From: JABGQS01 sp963666505
Lineage (GTDB): Bacteria > Bacillota > Clostridia > Christensenellales > SZUA-584
Length of the DNA stretch: 64,000 bases
Direction of reading: 5' to 3'
Assembly (NCBI GenBank): GCA_963666505.2
Contig: CAXXXL010000003.1
Location: 1,178,001-1,242,000 of the forward strand
A program made the translations under genes and the position numbers. Positions 34,163 to 44,300 of this stretch are shown in pieces. The notes beneath the pieces were generated by a model, which saw only the letters and a list, made by a program, of their open reading frames with translations, searched no databases and had not been told where the DNA came from. Position 1 is the stretch's first letter. Every line of letters begins with the position of its first letter.

Positions 34163-35661
34163 CGACCTGTTGACAAAATACCCAGGCAACCCTTTATATG
34201 GTATAATAAGCATGACGGAGGGTACTGCATATGATGGGAAAACAAAGCGGACAGCAAGAGATGGTCTTTATTGATATGGAATCCATGATACCAGAAAATC
34301 ATTTACTTAGAAAGATTAACAAGCTGGTTGATTTTAGTTTTATATATGAAATCGCATCTGGTTATTATGCAAAAAGGGGGCGCCCATCAATTGATCCTGT
34401 TTTATTGATAAAGATGCTATTGATTGGGTACTTATACGGGATAAAGTCAGAAAGGCGTCTAGAGCAAGAAGTCAATTTAAATATCGCATATCGTTGGTTT
34501 TGTGGACTCAATTTGTCAGATCGGGTTCCGGATCATAGCACCTTCAGCCAGAACAGGCGAAGACGGTTTCGTGATAACGGTTTTTTCAAAGCTATCTTTA
34601 TTGAAATCGTAAAACTGTGTGTGGATAATGGACTGGTGGACGGGCAATGCGTTGTATGTGATGGCTCTTTTTTACCATCCGAAGTAGCGGCGCAGAGCGG
34701 CATGATTATTGAACAGACAGTTCAGAAAAGTATGCAAAGTTATTTGGACGAACTGGACAAAGAGCTGGCTATGCAGCCGGGTTATAAAGCAGTACAACCT
34801 AGCTCAACAGTCATTTCGAAGCATACGAGTAAAACAGATCCTGAATGTGGGTACATACGTAAGAGGAAAAAGGCTGGACTAGGGTATCTAGCGGAAACAA
34901 CTGTTGATTGTAAGCATGGGATTATAACAGGAATGGATGTTTATCCCGCAAACACAAAAGAGAGCAGTATTGTTCTTAAGCACTTAAAAGATCAAATGGT
35001 AAACAGCGAATTTGAGATAAAGCGGCTGGCACTTGATGGCGGTTATGATATGGGTGCAGTACATCGTGGATTAGAGCTTCTAGGCATCGAAGGATATATA
35101 CCAGCTATACCTTATTCAAATGGACCAGAGAAACATGGATTTACATATCAGCCGGGGGACGATTGCTTTATCTGTCCACAGGGACACGCTCTTCATTATG
35201 ATAAGCTTTATTGCGTACGGTCAACTGGAAACTATCTAAGGTGTTATATCTCTTCCAATGATGCATGCGACACCTGCCCTCAACGAGATTCTTGCTTAGG
35301 TAAAGAAAAGAGGCGTCGAATTATGGCCAGTAGTTTCTATCCTGCATTTTCTAGGGGACATAAACGTACAGAATCCCAAACTTATGATTGGATAATGCGG
35401 ATGCGAGCCATCTGGGCAGAGGGTACGTTTTCAGTATTGAAGAGAGAACATAATCTCCATAACATAAGAAAAAGAGGCCTTCTGAGAGCAAAAGAAGAAA
35501 GTCTTCTAGCTGCAGTTGCCTTAAATCTTAAAAGGATGGCAAACTCGGTGTTTAATGGCCTTTCTGAAACATTTAGATATCCTTTCTATAAACTAATTTG
35601 CAATTGTTACTCGGTATTTAATGTGTGTGCGGCATGAATTAGTGCTTTTGTCAACAGGTCG
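34163..35661 (+). mobile_element. IS1182-family insertion sequence nested at the IS256 end
   Basis: A 1499-bp element with perfect 16-bp inverted repeats (CGACCTGTTGACAAAA at 34163-34178 and its complement at 35646-35661). It is flanked by a 6-bp direct repeat TTTATT (34157-34162 and 35662-35667). The left copy is the end of the IS256 inverted repeat, so this element arrived after the IS256. Confidence 0.9.
34231..35637 (+). CDS. IS1182-family transposase
   Basis: A 468-residue DDE transposase of normal length for the family. The DPVLLIKMLLIGYLYGI and NIAYRWFCGLNL segments, the VCDGSF first catalytic aspartate, the LALDGGYD second aspartate and the IWAEGTFSVLKREH glutamate region are all present, with a CxxC-rich insert (DACDTCPQRDSC). 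The frame is intact. GGAGG stands nine bases before the ATG at 34231. Confidence 0.95.
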   Translation: MMGKQSGQQEMVFIDMESMIPENHLLRKINKLVDFSFIYEIASGYYAKRGRPSIDPVLLIKMLLIGYLYGIKSERRLEQEVNLNIAYRWFCGLNLSDRVPDHSTFSQNRRRRFRDNGFFKAIFIEIVKLCVDNGLVDGQCVVCDGSFLPSEVAAQSGMIIEQTVQKSMQSYLDELDKELAMQPGYKAVQPSSTVISKHTSKTDPECGYIRKRKKAGLGYLAETTVDCKHGIITGMDVYPANTKESSIVLKHLKDQMVNSEFEIKRLALDGGYDMGAVHRGLELLGIEGYIPAIPYSNGPEKHGFTYQPGDDCFICPQGHALHYDKLYCVRSTGNYLRCYISSNDACDTCPQRDSCLGKEKRRRIMASSFYPAFSRGHKRTESQTYDWIMRMRAIWAEGTFSVLKREHNLHNIRKRGLLRAKEESLLAAVALNLKRMANSVFNGLSETFRYPFYKLICNCYSVFNVCAA

Positions 35662-35878
35662 TTTATTATACGTTATCAAGAAGAAATACTATTATACAAA
35701 TTACGATTTTTAGAATATGTACCCAAAGTCTTCTTTGGTTCTTTATAAAAATAGCGGACATTATCGACTCCTCTAAAATTACACAAGTATCTGAATATAC
35801 TGCATTTTCTTCTGTTAACAAAATATTATAACAAACATATACATAAATAACAAATAATAGAACTATAAATTAAAAAGC

Positions 35879-37831
35879 CTAATTTACCATACCCTCAAAC
35901 TCTTCCTCACTAATCACCCTCACACCCAAAGCCTGTGCCTTAGTCAGCTTGCTGCCTGCGCTCTCTCCGGCAAGTACGAAGTCTGTGTTTTTGCTGACGG
36001 AGGAGACGACCTCGCCGCCAAGGGCTTCTATGATATCGCCGGCCTGCTTCCGGGTGTAGTTTGCAAGCGTGCCGGTGAGGACGACCTTCTTGCCTGTGAA
36101 GGGGGTTTGCTTTGACGAGACTTCTTTTGGCGGTGTGGGGGAGACGCCTGCGTCGAACAGTCTGCGGATGATGGCGCTGAAATGCTCGTCTGCAAAGAAG
36201 CGAACTATGTTGTCCGCCAGTATGCCGCCTATCCCGTCGATCTCTATGAGCTCTTCAGCGGATGCGCTGCGCAGGTTGTCTATGCTGCGGTATTTTGCCG
36301 CAAGGTCTTTGCCCGTCTTAGTGCCCACGCCGGGAATGCCCAGGGCGTATATGAAAGCAGAGAGCGGACGTGTCTTGCTCTGCTTTATTGCGTTGCGCAG
36401 GTTCTCTGCCTTCTTCTGCCCGAAGCGAGGCAGTGCGACCACTTTGTCATAGTCGAGGTAGTAAAGGTCGGACACGCTGTTTATGCCGAGGTTGTCAAAG
36501 AGCGTTTCCGCCGTTTTTTCAGAGAACGTCTCTATGTTCATAGCGTCACGTGAAGCGAAATGCGCTATTGCACGTGTTAGCTGCGGACGGCAGAAAAGCA
36601 TGTTCTCACAGAAGATGTTTGCGCCCTTTTCCACCAGCAGACTGCCGCATGCGGGGCAGTTGGCGGGCTGTTCTATATCCTCAGATTCAGGCAGGTATTC
36701 CGCCACTCCGAGTATCTCGGGGATAACGTCGCCGCTGCGCCGTATGAACACGCGGCTCTTTAGCTTTACTTTCTTGCGCCGTATGTCGCCAATGTTGTTG
36801 AGCGTGGCTTTGCTGACGGTAACGCCTGCAATATCAACCGGCTCCAGCAGTGCTCCGGGCGTCAGCTTGCCCGTCCGCCCAACCTGCCATATAACTTCCT
36901 TGAGTATAGTAGTTGTCTCTTCGGCAGCAAACTTGTAGGCAACAGCCCATCGTGGGAACTTCTCTGTAAAGCCGAGAGACTCTCGAGCATCGTAGCTGTC
37001 TATCTTTATAACGAGTCCGTCGATCAGATAATCTAATGTGCTGCGGTTTTTCTCAGCTTCCTGCGCAATTTGCATCACTTCGTCTATGGAGTGCGCACGC
37101 TTTGCAAAGCTGCTGACCGGCAGCATGTTTTCCTTTAGAAATTCGAGCATCTGCGTGTGTGTGCTGAACGGCTCGCCGTCTTTGTATCCGACGCCATAGC
37201 AGAAAACCGAAAGACGGCGCTGCGCCGTAACGGCGGGGTCGAGGTTCCGCAGAGCCCCGGCGGCTGCGTTGCGTGCGTTTTTAAGCGGCTCGTCTGCTGT
37301 TTCGTTATATTCATGAAGAACGGAGAGCGGCATAAGCCCTTCGCCCTGTATCTCAACTGTGCCTTTGAAGGAAATCGACAGCGGTACGTTGCGTATGGTC
37401 TTGACTTGCGCTGTGATGAGCTCACCTGTAACGCCGTCGCCTCGTGAAGCGGCTGAAACGAGCAGCCCGTCCTGATATCGCAGGTTTATGCTCAGCCCGT
37501 CAAACTTATACTCAACTATGTAAGTCAGCTCACCGTCATATAGCTTTTTTGCACGGGTCTCCCACGCTTCAAGGTCTTCCCGAGTGCGCACTTTATCAAG
37601 GCTGTACAGCGGCGAAAGATGGGTTATCTTCTGAAAGTTCTTCAAAACCTCGCCGCCGACACGCCGGGTGGGCGAATCTTCACGCACATATCCCGTCTGC
37701 TTCTCCAAGCGCACAAGCTCGTCATAAAGCTCGTCATACTCGGCGTCACTAAGCGTCGGGTTATCAAGCGTGTAGTAGTTGTAATTATGCTTTTTTATAA
37801 GCTCTATAAGCTCATCGATGCGCTTATTCAT
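35879..37831 (-). CDS. ligA: NAD+-dependent DNA ligase
   Basis: A 650-residue replicative ligase. The Ia domain opens the protein (NYYTLDNPTLSDAEYDELYD), the adenylated lysine is in EYKFDGLS (about residues 112-119), the OB fold follows, then a four-cysteine zinc finger (CPACGS, CENMLFC), helix-hairpin-helix repeats (ALGIPGVGTKTG, IDGIGG) and a C-terminal BRCT domain (about 575-650). It seals nicks in DNA using NAD+. It is the last gene of the FAH-yerC-pcrA-ligA operon, 11 bp after pcrA. A decayed copy of its last 57 codons lies at 32061-32237. Confidence 0.97.
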   Translation of the reverse strand: MNKRIDELIELIKKHNYNYYTLDNPTLSDAEYDELYDELVRLEKQTGYVREDSPTRRVGGEVLKNFQKITHLSPLYSLDKVRTREDLEAWETRAKKLYDGELTYIVEYKFDGLSINLRYQDGLLVSAASRGDGVTGELITAQVKTIRNVPLSISFKGTVEIQGEGLMPLSVLHEYNETADEPLKNARNAAAGALRNLDPAVTAQRRLSVFCYGVGYKDGEPFSTHTQMLEFLKENMLPVSSFAKRAHSIDEVMQIAQEAEKNRSTLDYLIDGLVIKIDSYDARESLGFTEKFPRWAVAYKFAAEETTTILKEVIWQVGRTGKLTPGALLEPVDIAGVTVSKATLNNIGDIRRKKVKLKSRVFIRRSGDVIPEILGVAEYLPESEDIEQPANCPACGSLLVEKGANIFCENMLFCRPQLTRAIAHFASRDAMNIETFSEKTAETLFDNLGINSVSDLYYLDYDKVVALPRFGQKKAENLRNAIKQSKTRPLSAFIYALGIPGVGTKTGKDLAAKYRSIDNLRSASAEELIEIDGIGGILADNIVRFFADEHFSAIIRRLFDAGVSPTPPKEVSSKQTPFTGKKVVLTGTLANYTRKQAGDIIEALGGEVVSSVSKNTDFVLAGESAGSKLTKAQALGVRVISEEEFEGMVN

Positions 37832-37842
37832 AGCGTGATTCC

Positions 37843-40053
37843 TCAGTCTATTTTTAGCGGCGCAAAAGCTACAAACATCTTCTTTTCGCCGACCGATTCA
37901 AAATTCACCACTGCAATTTTCTCGTCGCCGTCGCCGTTGGTAGAGACGACCATGCCCTTGCCGAACTTGGGGTGAGTGACTGTCGTGCCGGCCGAGAAAG
38001 CGTCCGGCTTATGCTCCGCTTTTTTGGTGGTGACAGGTGCAAACGACGGAGCCGACACCTTGCTTTGCCCAAACGAGAACGGACTTTGGTTTTTTGCTGC
38101 GTTCTCAAGACCACGCCCAGGTTTCTTGACTTTTGCCGTTTCTATACAGTCCTCAGGTATCTCGTCCAGAAAGCGAGAACGCTGGCTGGCCACATATGTG
38201 AAGCCTGCGCCGCTGCGAACGAACCTCAGGGCGCTCCACGTAAGGTACAGCCGCCGCTTGGCTCTGGTCATGCCAACATAGCACAAACGCCTCTCTTCCT
38301 CTACATCGCCGTCCTGAAGGCTCATCTGGTGGGGCAGAAGCCCCTCCTGCATACCAACGATGAACACGATGGGGAACTCAAGTCCTTTGGCGCTGTGCAG
38401 CGTCATAAGCATAACAGCGTCATCGTTGTCACCGACGGTATCAACGTCTGACACAAGAGCGTTTCGCTCCAAGAAAGCTTCCAGCGTTATAGGCTCCTGT
38501 GCCTGTTTTTCCCAGTCGTCAACGGCTTTTAAAAATTCTTCGACATTCAGCCAGCGCATCTTTCCTTCGGGAGATTTATCTGCAAGAAGCTCTGCCTGCA
38601 TGCCGGAAAACTCAAGCACTTCTTCTACAGTCTTCAGCACGCTCTGCTCGCTGCGCCGCTGCTTGATGTCTTCCATAACAGCTGTAAAGGAGGCGAGCGT
38701 TGCTGCGGCCTTTTTTGGCAGTATACCGGAAGCGTCTTTGGCGATGTCAAAATAAGACCTGCCTGTCTCGTATGAAAGTGCATTTATTTTATCTATCGTT
38801 GCCGGGCCTATACCACGTTTGGGTACGCCCGCCGCACGCACAAAGCATAGGTTCGCATTTTCGTTGCAGATTAGGTTCAGGTAGGCTACGATGTCCTTTA
38901 TCTCACGGCGGTCATAGAAGCTAAGACCTCCGTATATCTCATATGGCAGCTCCCGTTCTTTCAGCTTGTTTTCAAGTATTCGCGACTGGCTGTTCGTACG
39001 GTAGAGTACTGCAATGTCGCTTGGCTTATACTTGCCCTCACGAAGTATGCTGTCAATTTTTGTTGCGACGTATATTGCTTCTTCACCGTCGTTCTGCGCC
39101 TCGAACTCCAGCGGCTTTTGCCCTGTAGTTATCTGTGACCAAAGCTGTTTTCCGAGCCTTGCTTCATTGTTGCAGATTACCCTGTTGGCGGCGTTTAGTA
39201 TATGCTGGTGAGAGCGGTAGTTCTGCTCCATGCGGATGACGGCAGCACCGGGGAAGTCCTTTTCAAACTCCAGTATGTTATCAATGTTAGCGCCTCTCCA
39301 GCCGTATATCGACTGGTCGTCGTCGCCCACAACGAAGATGTTGCCGCTGCCTGCCGCCAGCTTCGAGACTATGTCATACTGCACTTTGTTCGTGTCCTGA
39401 TACTCGTCCACCATTATATATTCAAATCTGTCCTGATATTTTTTAAGTATTTCCGGACAGTCTGCGAACAGGTCAAGCACTTTAAGCAGCAGATCGTCAA
39501 AGTCAAGAGCATTGCTGGCACGCAGCTTGTTTTCGTATCTTGCATATATCCGCCCCATCATTTTAAAGAAAGAACCGTCGCCGTATTCGCCTGCATAGCT
39601 TTCCGGAGAAATGCCGTCGTTTTTAGCGCGGCTTATAGTATATTTTGCCGTTTTAGGATCTATGAAATCCTTTGCCACATCCATCTCTTTAAGACACTCT
39701 TTGACTACAGTAAGAGAGTCTGAAGAGTCATATATCGAAAAGCTGCTGTCATAGCCAATGGCGCTGCCTTCAATGCGAAGAAGCTTTGCACACATAGCAT
39801 GAAAGGTGCTTATCCACATAGAACCGGCGTCAGTAACCAACGCGGATATTCGCTGTTTCATTTCACTTGCCGCTTTGTTCGTGAACGTAAGCGCCAGTAT
39901 GCTGAAAGGTGACGCTCCGTTTTCAATTAGGTATGCTGCGCGAGTGGTAAGAACACTCGTTTTGCCCGAGCCCGCGCCTGCCAGAACAAGCACCGCACCT
40001 TTTATAGTCGTTACGGCTTTTTTTTGTTTGTCATTCAGTTTGCTAAGATCCAT
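37843..40053 (-). CDS. pcrA: ATP-dependent DNA helicase PcrA/UvrD
   Basis: A 736-residue SF1A helicase that unwinds 3'-5' in repair and plasmid replication. Motif I is VLAGAGSGKTSVL (residues 23-35), motif II VDEYQDTN, motif III VGDDDQSIYGWRGA, motif IV MEQNYRS, and motifs V and VI TLHSAKGLEFPIVF and CYVGMTRAKRRLYL. The C-terminal tail with TTVTHPKFGKGMVVS is the RNA-polymerase-interacting Tudor-like domain of PcrA. The start overlaps the yerC stop by one base (TAATG). Confidence 0.97.
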   Translation of the reverse strand: MDLSKLNDKQKKAVTTIKGAVLVLAGAGSGKTSVLTTRAAYLIENGASPFSILALTFTNKAASEMKQRISALVTDAGSMWISTFHAMCAKLLRIEGSAIGYDSSFSIYDSSDSLTVVKECLKEMDVAKDFIDPKTAKYTISRAKNDGISPESYAGEYGDGSFFKMMGRIYARYENKLRASNALDFDDLLLKVLDLFADCPEILKKYQDRFEYIMVDEYQDTNKVQYDIVSKLAAGSGNIFVVGDDDQSIYGWRGANIDNILEFEKDFPGAAVIRMEQNYRSHQHILNAANRVICNNEARLGKQLWSQITTGQKPLEFEAQNDGEEAIYVATKIDSILREGKYKPSDIAVLYRTNSQSRILENKLKERELPYEIYGGLSFYDRREIKDIVAYLNLICNENANLCFVRAAGVPKRGIGPATIDKINALSYETGRSYFDIAKDASGILPKKAAATLASFTAVMEDIKQRRSEQSVLKTVEEVLEFSGMQAELLADKSPEGKMRWLNVEEFLKAVDDWEKQAQEPITLEAFLERNALVSDVDTVGDNDDAVMLMTLHSAKGLEFPIVFIVGMQEGLLPHQMSLQDGDVEEERRLCYVGMTRAKRRLYLTWSALRFVRSGAGFTYVASQRSRFLDEIPEDCIETAKVKKPGRGLENAAKNQSPFSFGQSKVSAPSFAPVTTKKAEHKPDAFSAGTTVTHPKFGKGMVVSTNGDGDEKIAVVNFESVGEKKMFVAFAPLKID

Positions 40054-40346
40054 TAATTATCCTCCAGCCGCCCCAGAACCAGTTCATATCCGCCTGCTCC
40101 GTAATGAAGACAGCGGTTCACCCGGCTTATGGTGGCTGTGCTGGCGCCTGTCGTTTCTGAAATGCTGTGCGTAGTATGGTGCTGGCTTAGCAGCTTTGCG
40201 ACCTTCATGCGCTGGGCGATGGATATAAGCTCCGATATAGTGCATATATCCTCGAAGAACATATAACATTCCTCCTGGGTTTTCAGCGTCAATACGGCGT
40301 TGAAAAAGCTGTCAAGGTCGACCGATTTAAGCTTTGAATCGTACAT
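40053..40346 (-). CDS. yerC: YerC/YecD-family TrpR-related protein
   Basis: A 97-residue helix-turn-helix protein of the TrpR/YerC family. ISELISIAQRMKVAKLL and HSISETTGASTATISRVNRCL carry the HTH. It is encoded beside pcrA in many Firmicutes; its regulatory target is unknown. Here it overlaps pcrA by one base and follows the FAH gene by 11 bp. Confidence 0.92.
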   Translation of the reverse strand: MYDSKLKSVDLDSFFNAVLTLKTQEECYMFFEDICTISELISIAQRMKVAKLLSQHHTTHSISETTGASTATISRVNRCLHYGAGGYELVLGRLEDN

Positions 40347-40357
40347 GGAGTCCTCCT

Positions 40358-41110
40358 CTATACTATCTTGTTTATAAGCGGATCTAAGCCCTCAATGCGT
40401 ATCTCAACGGAATCTCCCTTTTGCATTGGCCCGATTCCTGACGGCGTGCCTGTTGCAATAACGTCTCCGGGATGCAGTGTCATGCACTGGGAAATGAAGC
40501 TGATAAGCTCAAAAGTGTCAAAGCGCATATCATCTGTGTTGCCGTCCTGCTTTATTTCTCCATTTAGTATGCTCTGCACACGTCTGCCGGCAGGGTCGAA
40601 GTCAGTGTCTATATACGGACCAAAAGGGCAGAAGGTGTCAAAAGATTTAGCTCTGGTCCACTGGCCATCCACTTTCTGAAGGTCTCTTGCGGTAACGTCG
40701 TTTAGAGCTGTGTAGCCAAACACATAGTCCTTTGCCTGTTCCGGTGTAACGTTTTTACACTTTTTTGATATCACAGCGCCAAGTTCTGCTTCATAGTCTA
40801 CACGCTGAGTTGTTTTAGGGTATACTATCTCGCCTCCGTTTGGCAGAACGCTCGAAGAGGCTTTCAGGAATATGATAGGCGTTTCGTTCATCTTTTCCTT
40901 CATCTCGCCGGCATGGGCAACGTAGTTAAGACCAACGGCGACTACTTTGGAAGGCTCGCAAGGTGCGAGTATCTCTATACTGCCTATAGAGTATTCTTTG
41001 CCGGTATAGCTTATATCATCGTAGGGGAGCCCCTTTATGACTTTAACGGTGCTGCCGTCCATCACAGCGTAGAAGGTCTGAGACTCTTTTTTTGCTCGTA
41101 ATATCTTCAT
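40358..41110 (-). CDS. Fumarylacetoacetate hydrolase-family protein, canonical
   Basis: A 250-residue FAH-fold protein. I start at ATG 41110, which has AAGGAG seven bases upstream; the longer frame begins in the non-coding leader. VDYEAELGAVISKK holds the metal-binding glutamates, YTALNDVTARDLQ the aspartate, and GDVIATGTPSGIGP the closing strand. The family includes acylpyruvate hydrolases, oxaloacetate decarboxylases and 2-hydroxyhepta-2,4-diene-1,7-dioate isomerases. It is the first gene of the yerC-pcrA-ligA operon. It is much closer to the canonical family than the two FAH-like proteins at 21-23 kb. Confidence 0.9.
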   Translation of the reverse strand: MKILRAKKESQTFYAVMDGSTVKVIKGLPYDDISYTGKEYSIGSIEILAPCEPSKVVAVGLNYVAHAGEMKEKMNETPIIFLKASSSVLPNGGEIVYPKTTQRVDYEAELGAVISKKCKNVTPEQAKDYVFGYTALNDVTARDLQKVDGQWTRAKSFDTFCPFGPYIDTDFDPAGRRVQSILNGEIKQDGNTDDMRFDTFELISFISQCMTLHPGDVIATGTPSGIGPMQKGDSVEIRIEGLDPLINKIV

Positions 41111-41252
41111 TAATAAACTCCTTGATTTTTTTGCATTAAGCATATTGATGTTTCTTCTATATTTTATCACACTAACACGTGAATACAAGAGCGGAGTTTG
41201 GTTTTTTAAGATTGTTGGGTAAAGAAAATGTGATGCTTATCAAAAGAAGAAT

Positions 41253-41293
41253 GAAAAGGACACCGCCTGCGTTTTGCAAACGATGCCCTTTTC
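41253..41293 (-). terminator. Probable terminator of the giant surface-protein gene
   Basis: On the minus strand a 10-bp stem with one mismatch (41293-41284 with 41262-41253) encloses a smaller CGTTT/AAACG hairpin and is followed by a T-rich, interrupted tract. It lies 23 bp after the stop codon. Confidence 0.5.
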
Positions 41294-41316
41294 GTAAGAG
41301 TTATTATGTAATATCT

Positions 41317-44300
41317 TTATGCAGTTACCATTTGCTCTTCTTCGTCCTTCTTTCTCCTTCTCTTAAAGAGTATGAAGAAGAATACGAAGAGTATTGCTGC
41401 GGCTCCGGCCAGTATCCACCAGATGTATTCAGAGCCTGCGTTGCTGCCTTCTGTAGAGAAGACAGCGGGGTATGATTCGACACGTTCTATAGTTACCGCA
41501 CCTTCTTCGTTTACGCTCATGTTCAATATGAACGTGGATGTGCGTGAAACAGAAGTATCGAAGTATATCACACTTGTTTCTGCAGCCAGTGCCGTGCCGC
41601 TCTCGTCGATGAGTTTCAGGGCAACATCAGACTCGTTGCTGTTGTAATAGACGTATATAGTATGTTCGCCCTTTTCAACATTGTCGAAGTAGTACCAGCC
41701 GTTATCATCCGTTACAGTAGTTCTCGGAGTCGAGTGCAGCTCAACCGTAAGTCCTGGAAGAGGTACGCCGTTTTCATCCGTTATCTGGCCTGTCAGGTCG
41801 TATCTTGTGCCACCCACCTGTGAAACATCTCCGCCGAAGTATTCGCTCAGTATGTCTTCCAGCGGCAGACCGTCCTCGCTGTATGTTGCTGCAGCAATGT
41901 CGGCTACGCCAACAAGCTTATCAGATTCGGCTACTCTCTCGCCGCCCATAGTGAACGCTCCTACTCGAAGTTCATATACAGTTCCTGTCTCAAGCCCGCT
42001 TATAATGCAGCTTTCTGCACCGTACACAGTTCCGAGCAGCTTGTTTCCGCTCCATATCAGGTAATAGTCAGCTCCGCTTACGCTGTCCCATCCAAGTGCG
42101 ACTGCTGTTTTAGTTGTACCCTGCTTTGACTGCCATACGCTGAATGCAGAAGCCGAGCCGCTTGCCGGTTTGGCCGGAGCATCCACTGGTGGACGCTGGA
42201 GCACAGCCGCCTGACCTTCAGCTACAGGTTTGGACATTGGGTCGTCCGGGTCGCTGCCGGCAGCAATTTCGTCCGCATCGCTGATTCCGTCGCCGTCGCT
42301 GTCTGCATTCGGATCGTCTATTTCTCCGTTGCCGTCCTTGTCAGACGGAGTCGAATAAGGATCATCCGGGTCGCTGCCAGCGGCAATCTCATCTTCATCG
42401 GAAACACCGTCGCCGTCAGAATCAGCGCTTGGTGTATCCAGTTTGCCGTCGCCGTCTATATCTGATGGAGTTGATGAAGGATCGTCCGGGTTTGAACCCG
42501 CTGCAATTTCATCTTCATCAGAAACGCCGTCGCCGTCTGTATCTGCACTTGGCTTATCTACTTTGCCGTCGCCGTCCTTGTCTGATGGAGTAGAGGAGGC
42601 ATCGTCGGGGTCTGAGCCCGCAGCCTGCTCGTCAGCATCAGAAACGCCGTCGCCGTCCGTGTCAGCACTTGGCTTGTCTACTTTGCCGTCGCCGTCCTTG
42701 TCTGAGGGAGTAGAGGAGGCATCGTCGGGGTCTGAGCCCGCAGCCTGCTCGTCAGCATCAGAAACGCCGTCGCCATCCGTGTCAGCACTTGGCTTGTCTA
42801 CTTTGCCGTCGCCGTCTTTGTCCGACGGAGTAGACGAAGGTTCGTCCGGGTCGCTGCCTGCAGCCCGTTCGTCGCCGTCGCAAACGCCGTCACCGTCTGT
42901 ATCTGCGCTCGGGTTATCGAGCACGCCGTCGCCGTTCCTGTCCGACCACAAGTGTGTGCGCAGAGTCATTACTTCGCCGTAGCCATAGCCTTCGCTGTTG
43001 AGTGCATATGCTGCGTAATACACTACCGTATCCGCCGGAAGGTTCTTTATAAGAGCCTCAAACTGCGCTTCACTTGTGTATTCTCCGGCAGACATCTTTT
43101 CGCTGTCAGATGGTACAAAGGAACGCCTCAGGCTGTATACTATGCCTACTTCTGTAACTTGCGCTCTGCCATTATCAAGCACTTCGCCGCCGCTTGTTGC
43201 ATCATCTGCGTCGATGTTGCGGCGTGTAGTTTCGAGAGTCTCAACAGTTGGTATTTCAGTGCGTTCTATGTTTACATTGACGTTCTGGTTTGCAGACTGA
43301 TCATCGCTGTCCGTCAGAGTAAAGGTCACAGTTCGTGATTCGACCGCAGGCTCTACTGTGTTCACGTTTTCATATGTTACTGCGTAGATCAGTTTTTCAA
43401 TATTTTCAAGTGTTGCAAAGGGCGTCAGCTCTATCACCAGGTCTTTGCCAAGGCCACTTTCCGTTATTGTACCGATTATTTCGCCAACTACTGTTATTGT
43501 GCTGCCAACGTTTGAGCAGTCTGAAAGCGTTACGCTTGCATCTGCCGTCACTGCAATCATGTCTTCATCTGCGGCTGCATTTTCGGTAATGCTGACAGTC
43601 AGTGTGCCGCCGCCAAGCTCCGTGTCGTCAATATCAGTGACCGTGGAAGCCTTTGCTTCGTCGAGCAGTGCCGTGCCCTGGTCTTCAAGGTAGTCAACTT
43701 CTGTTCCGTCCAGTCCGGTGAACAGCTGTACGTCATTTACGGGCGTAAGATTTATTACCGCTTCATAGTCCGAGTAACTGTAATCTATACCGTCGCCTAC
43801 TTTGAAACGGAAGGTTGTATAATCTTCGCCGTTTTCGTCGGCAGGAGGAGAGTACCTAAGTCTGCCATTGCTTATATCAGAGACAAGGACTTCCTGATCT
43901 TTTTCTACTGCCAGCCATTCAGATCCGTCGAAGTATTCCAGTGAGCCTAAACTGGCCAGCTGCGTTATCATTACAGAGGTAAACACATCATCATTTGCAT
44001 CAGTGTAGTTAAAGTCCGCTGCGCTGAAAACATAAGCAATATCTTCATCGGTAGTAACTTCTGTGTCCGCTGCTTCCGGAGGATCATTGACTATGATGGA
44101 CAAAGCGCTCGATATTTCAGAGACGTTGCCCGATATATCTGTCTGTGTGAACGTAAGTTCATAGTTTCCAATGCTAAGCGCATCTTCTTCCGATACTGTG
44201 AAACTGAAATCTCCGTTCTCGTCTGCGAGTACTGTTCCGTAGTTTTTGCTGTTCTGGTCATACACCGTTATTATTGCGTGTGCTTCACCAACGCCCGTGA

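Noticed and set aside
32840..34166. Extending the IS256 inverted repeats outward to 20 bp (GTC-like ends)
   Set aside because: The outer bases on the right belong to the IS1182 inverted repeat; the true match is the 16-bp repeat ending at 34162.
37157..37447. Several long plus-strand frames over ligA, pcrA and MATE
   Set aside because: All are antisense to well-supported genes with full domain sets; they have no ribosome sites or family motifs.
42241..42960. Regular spaced repeats that could suggest a CRISPR array
   Set aside because: Repeat unit is 120 bp, fully coding, with no unique spacers of typical length; it encodes calcium-binding peptide repeats.
42443..42982. Plus-strand frame of 179 codons with repeated Ser/Pro units
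   Set aside because: It is the antisense shadow of the six 120-bp repeats in the giant surface protein.
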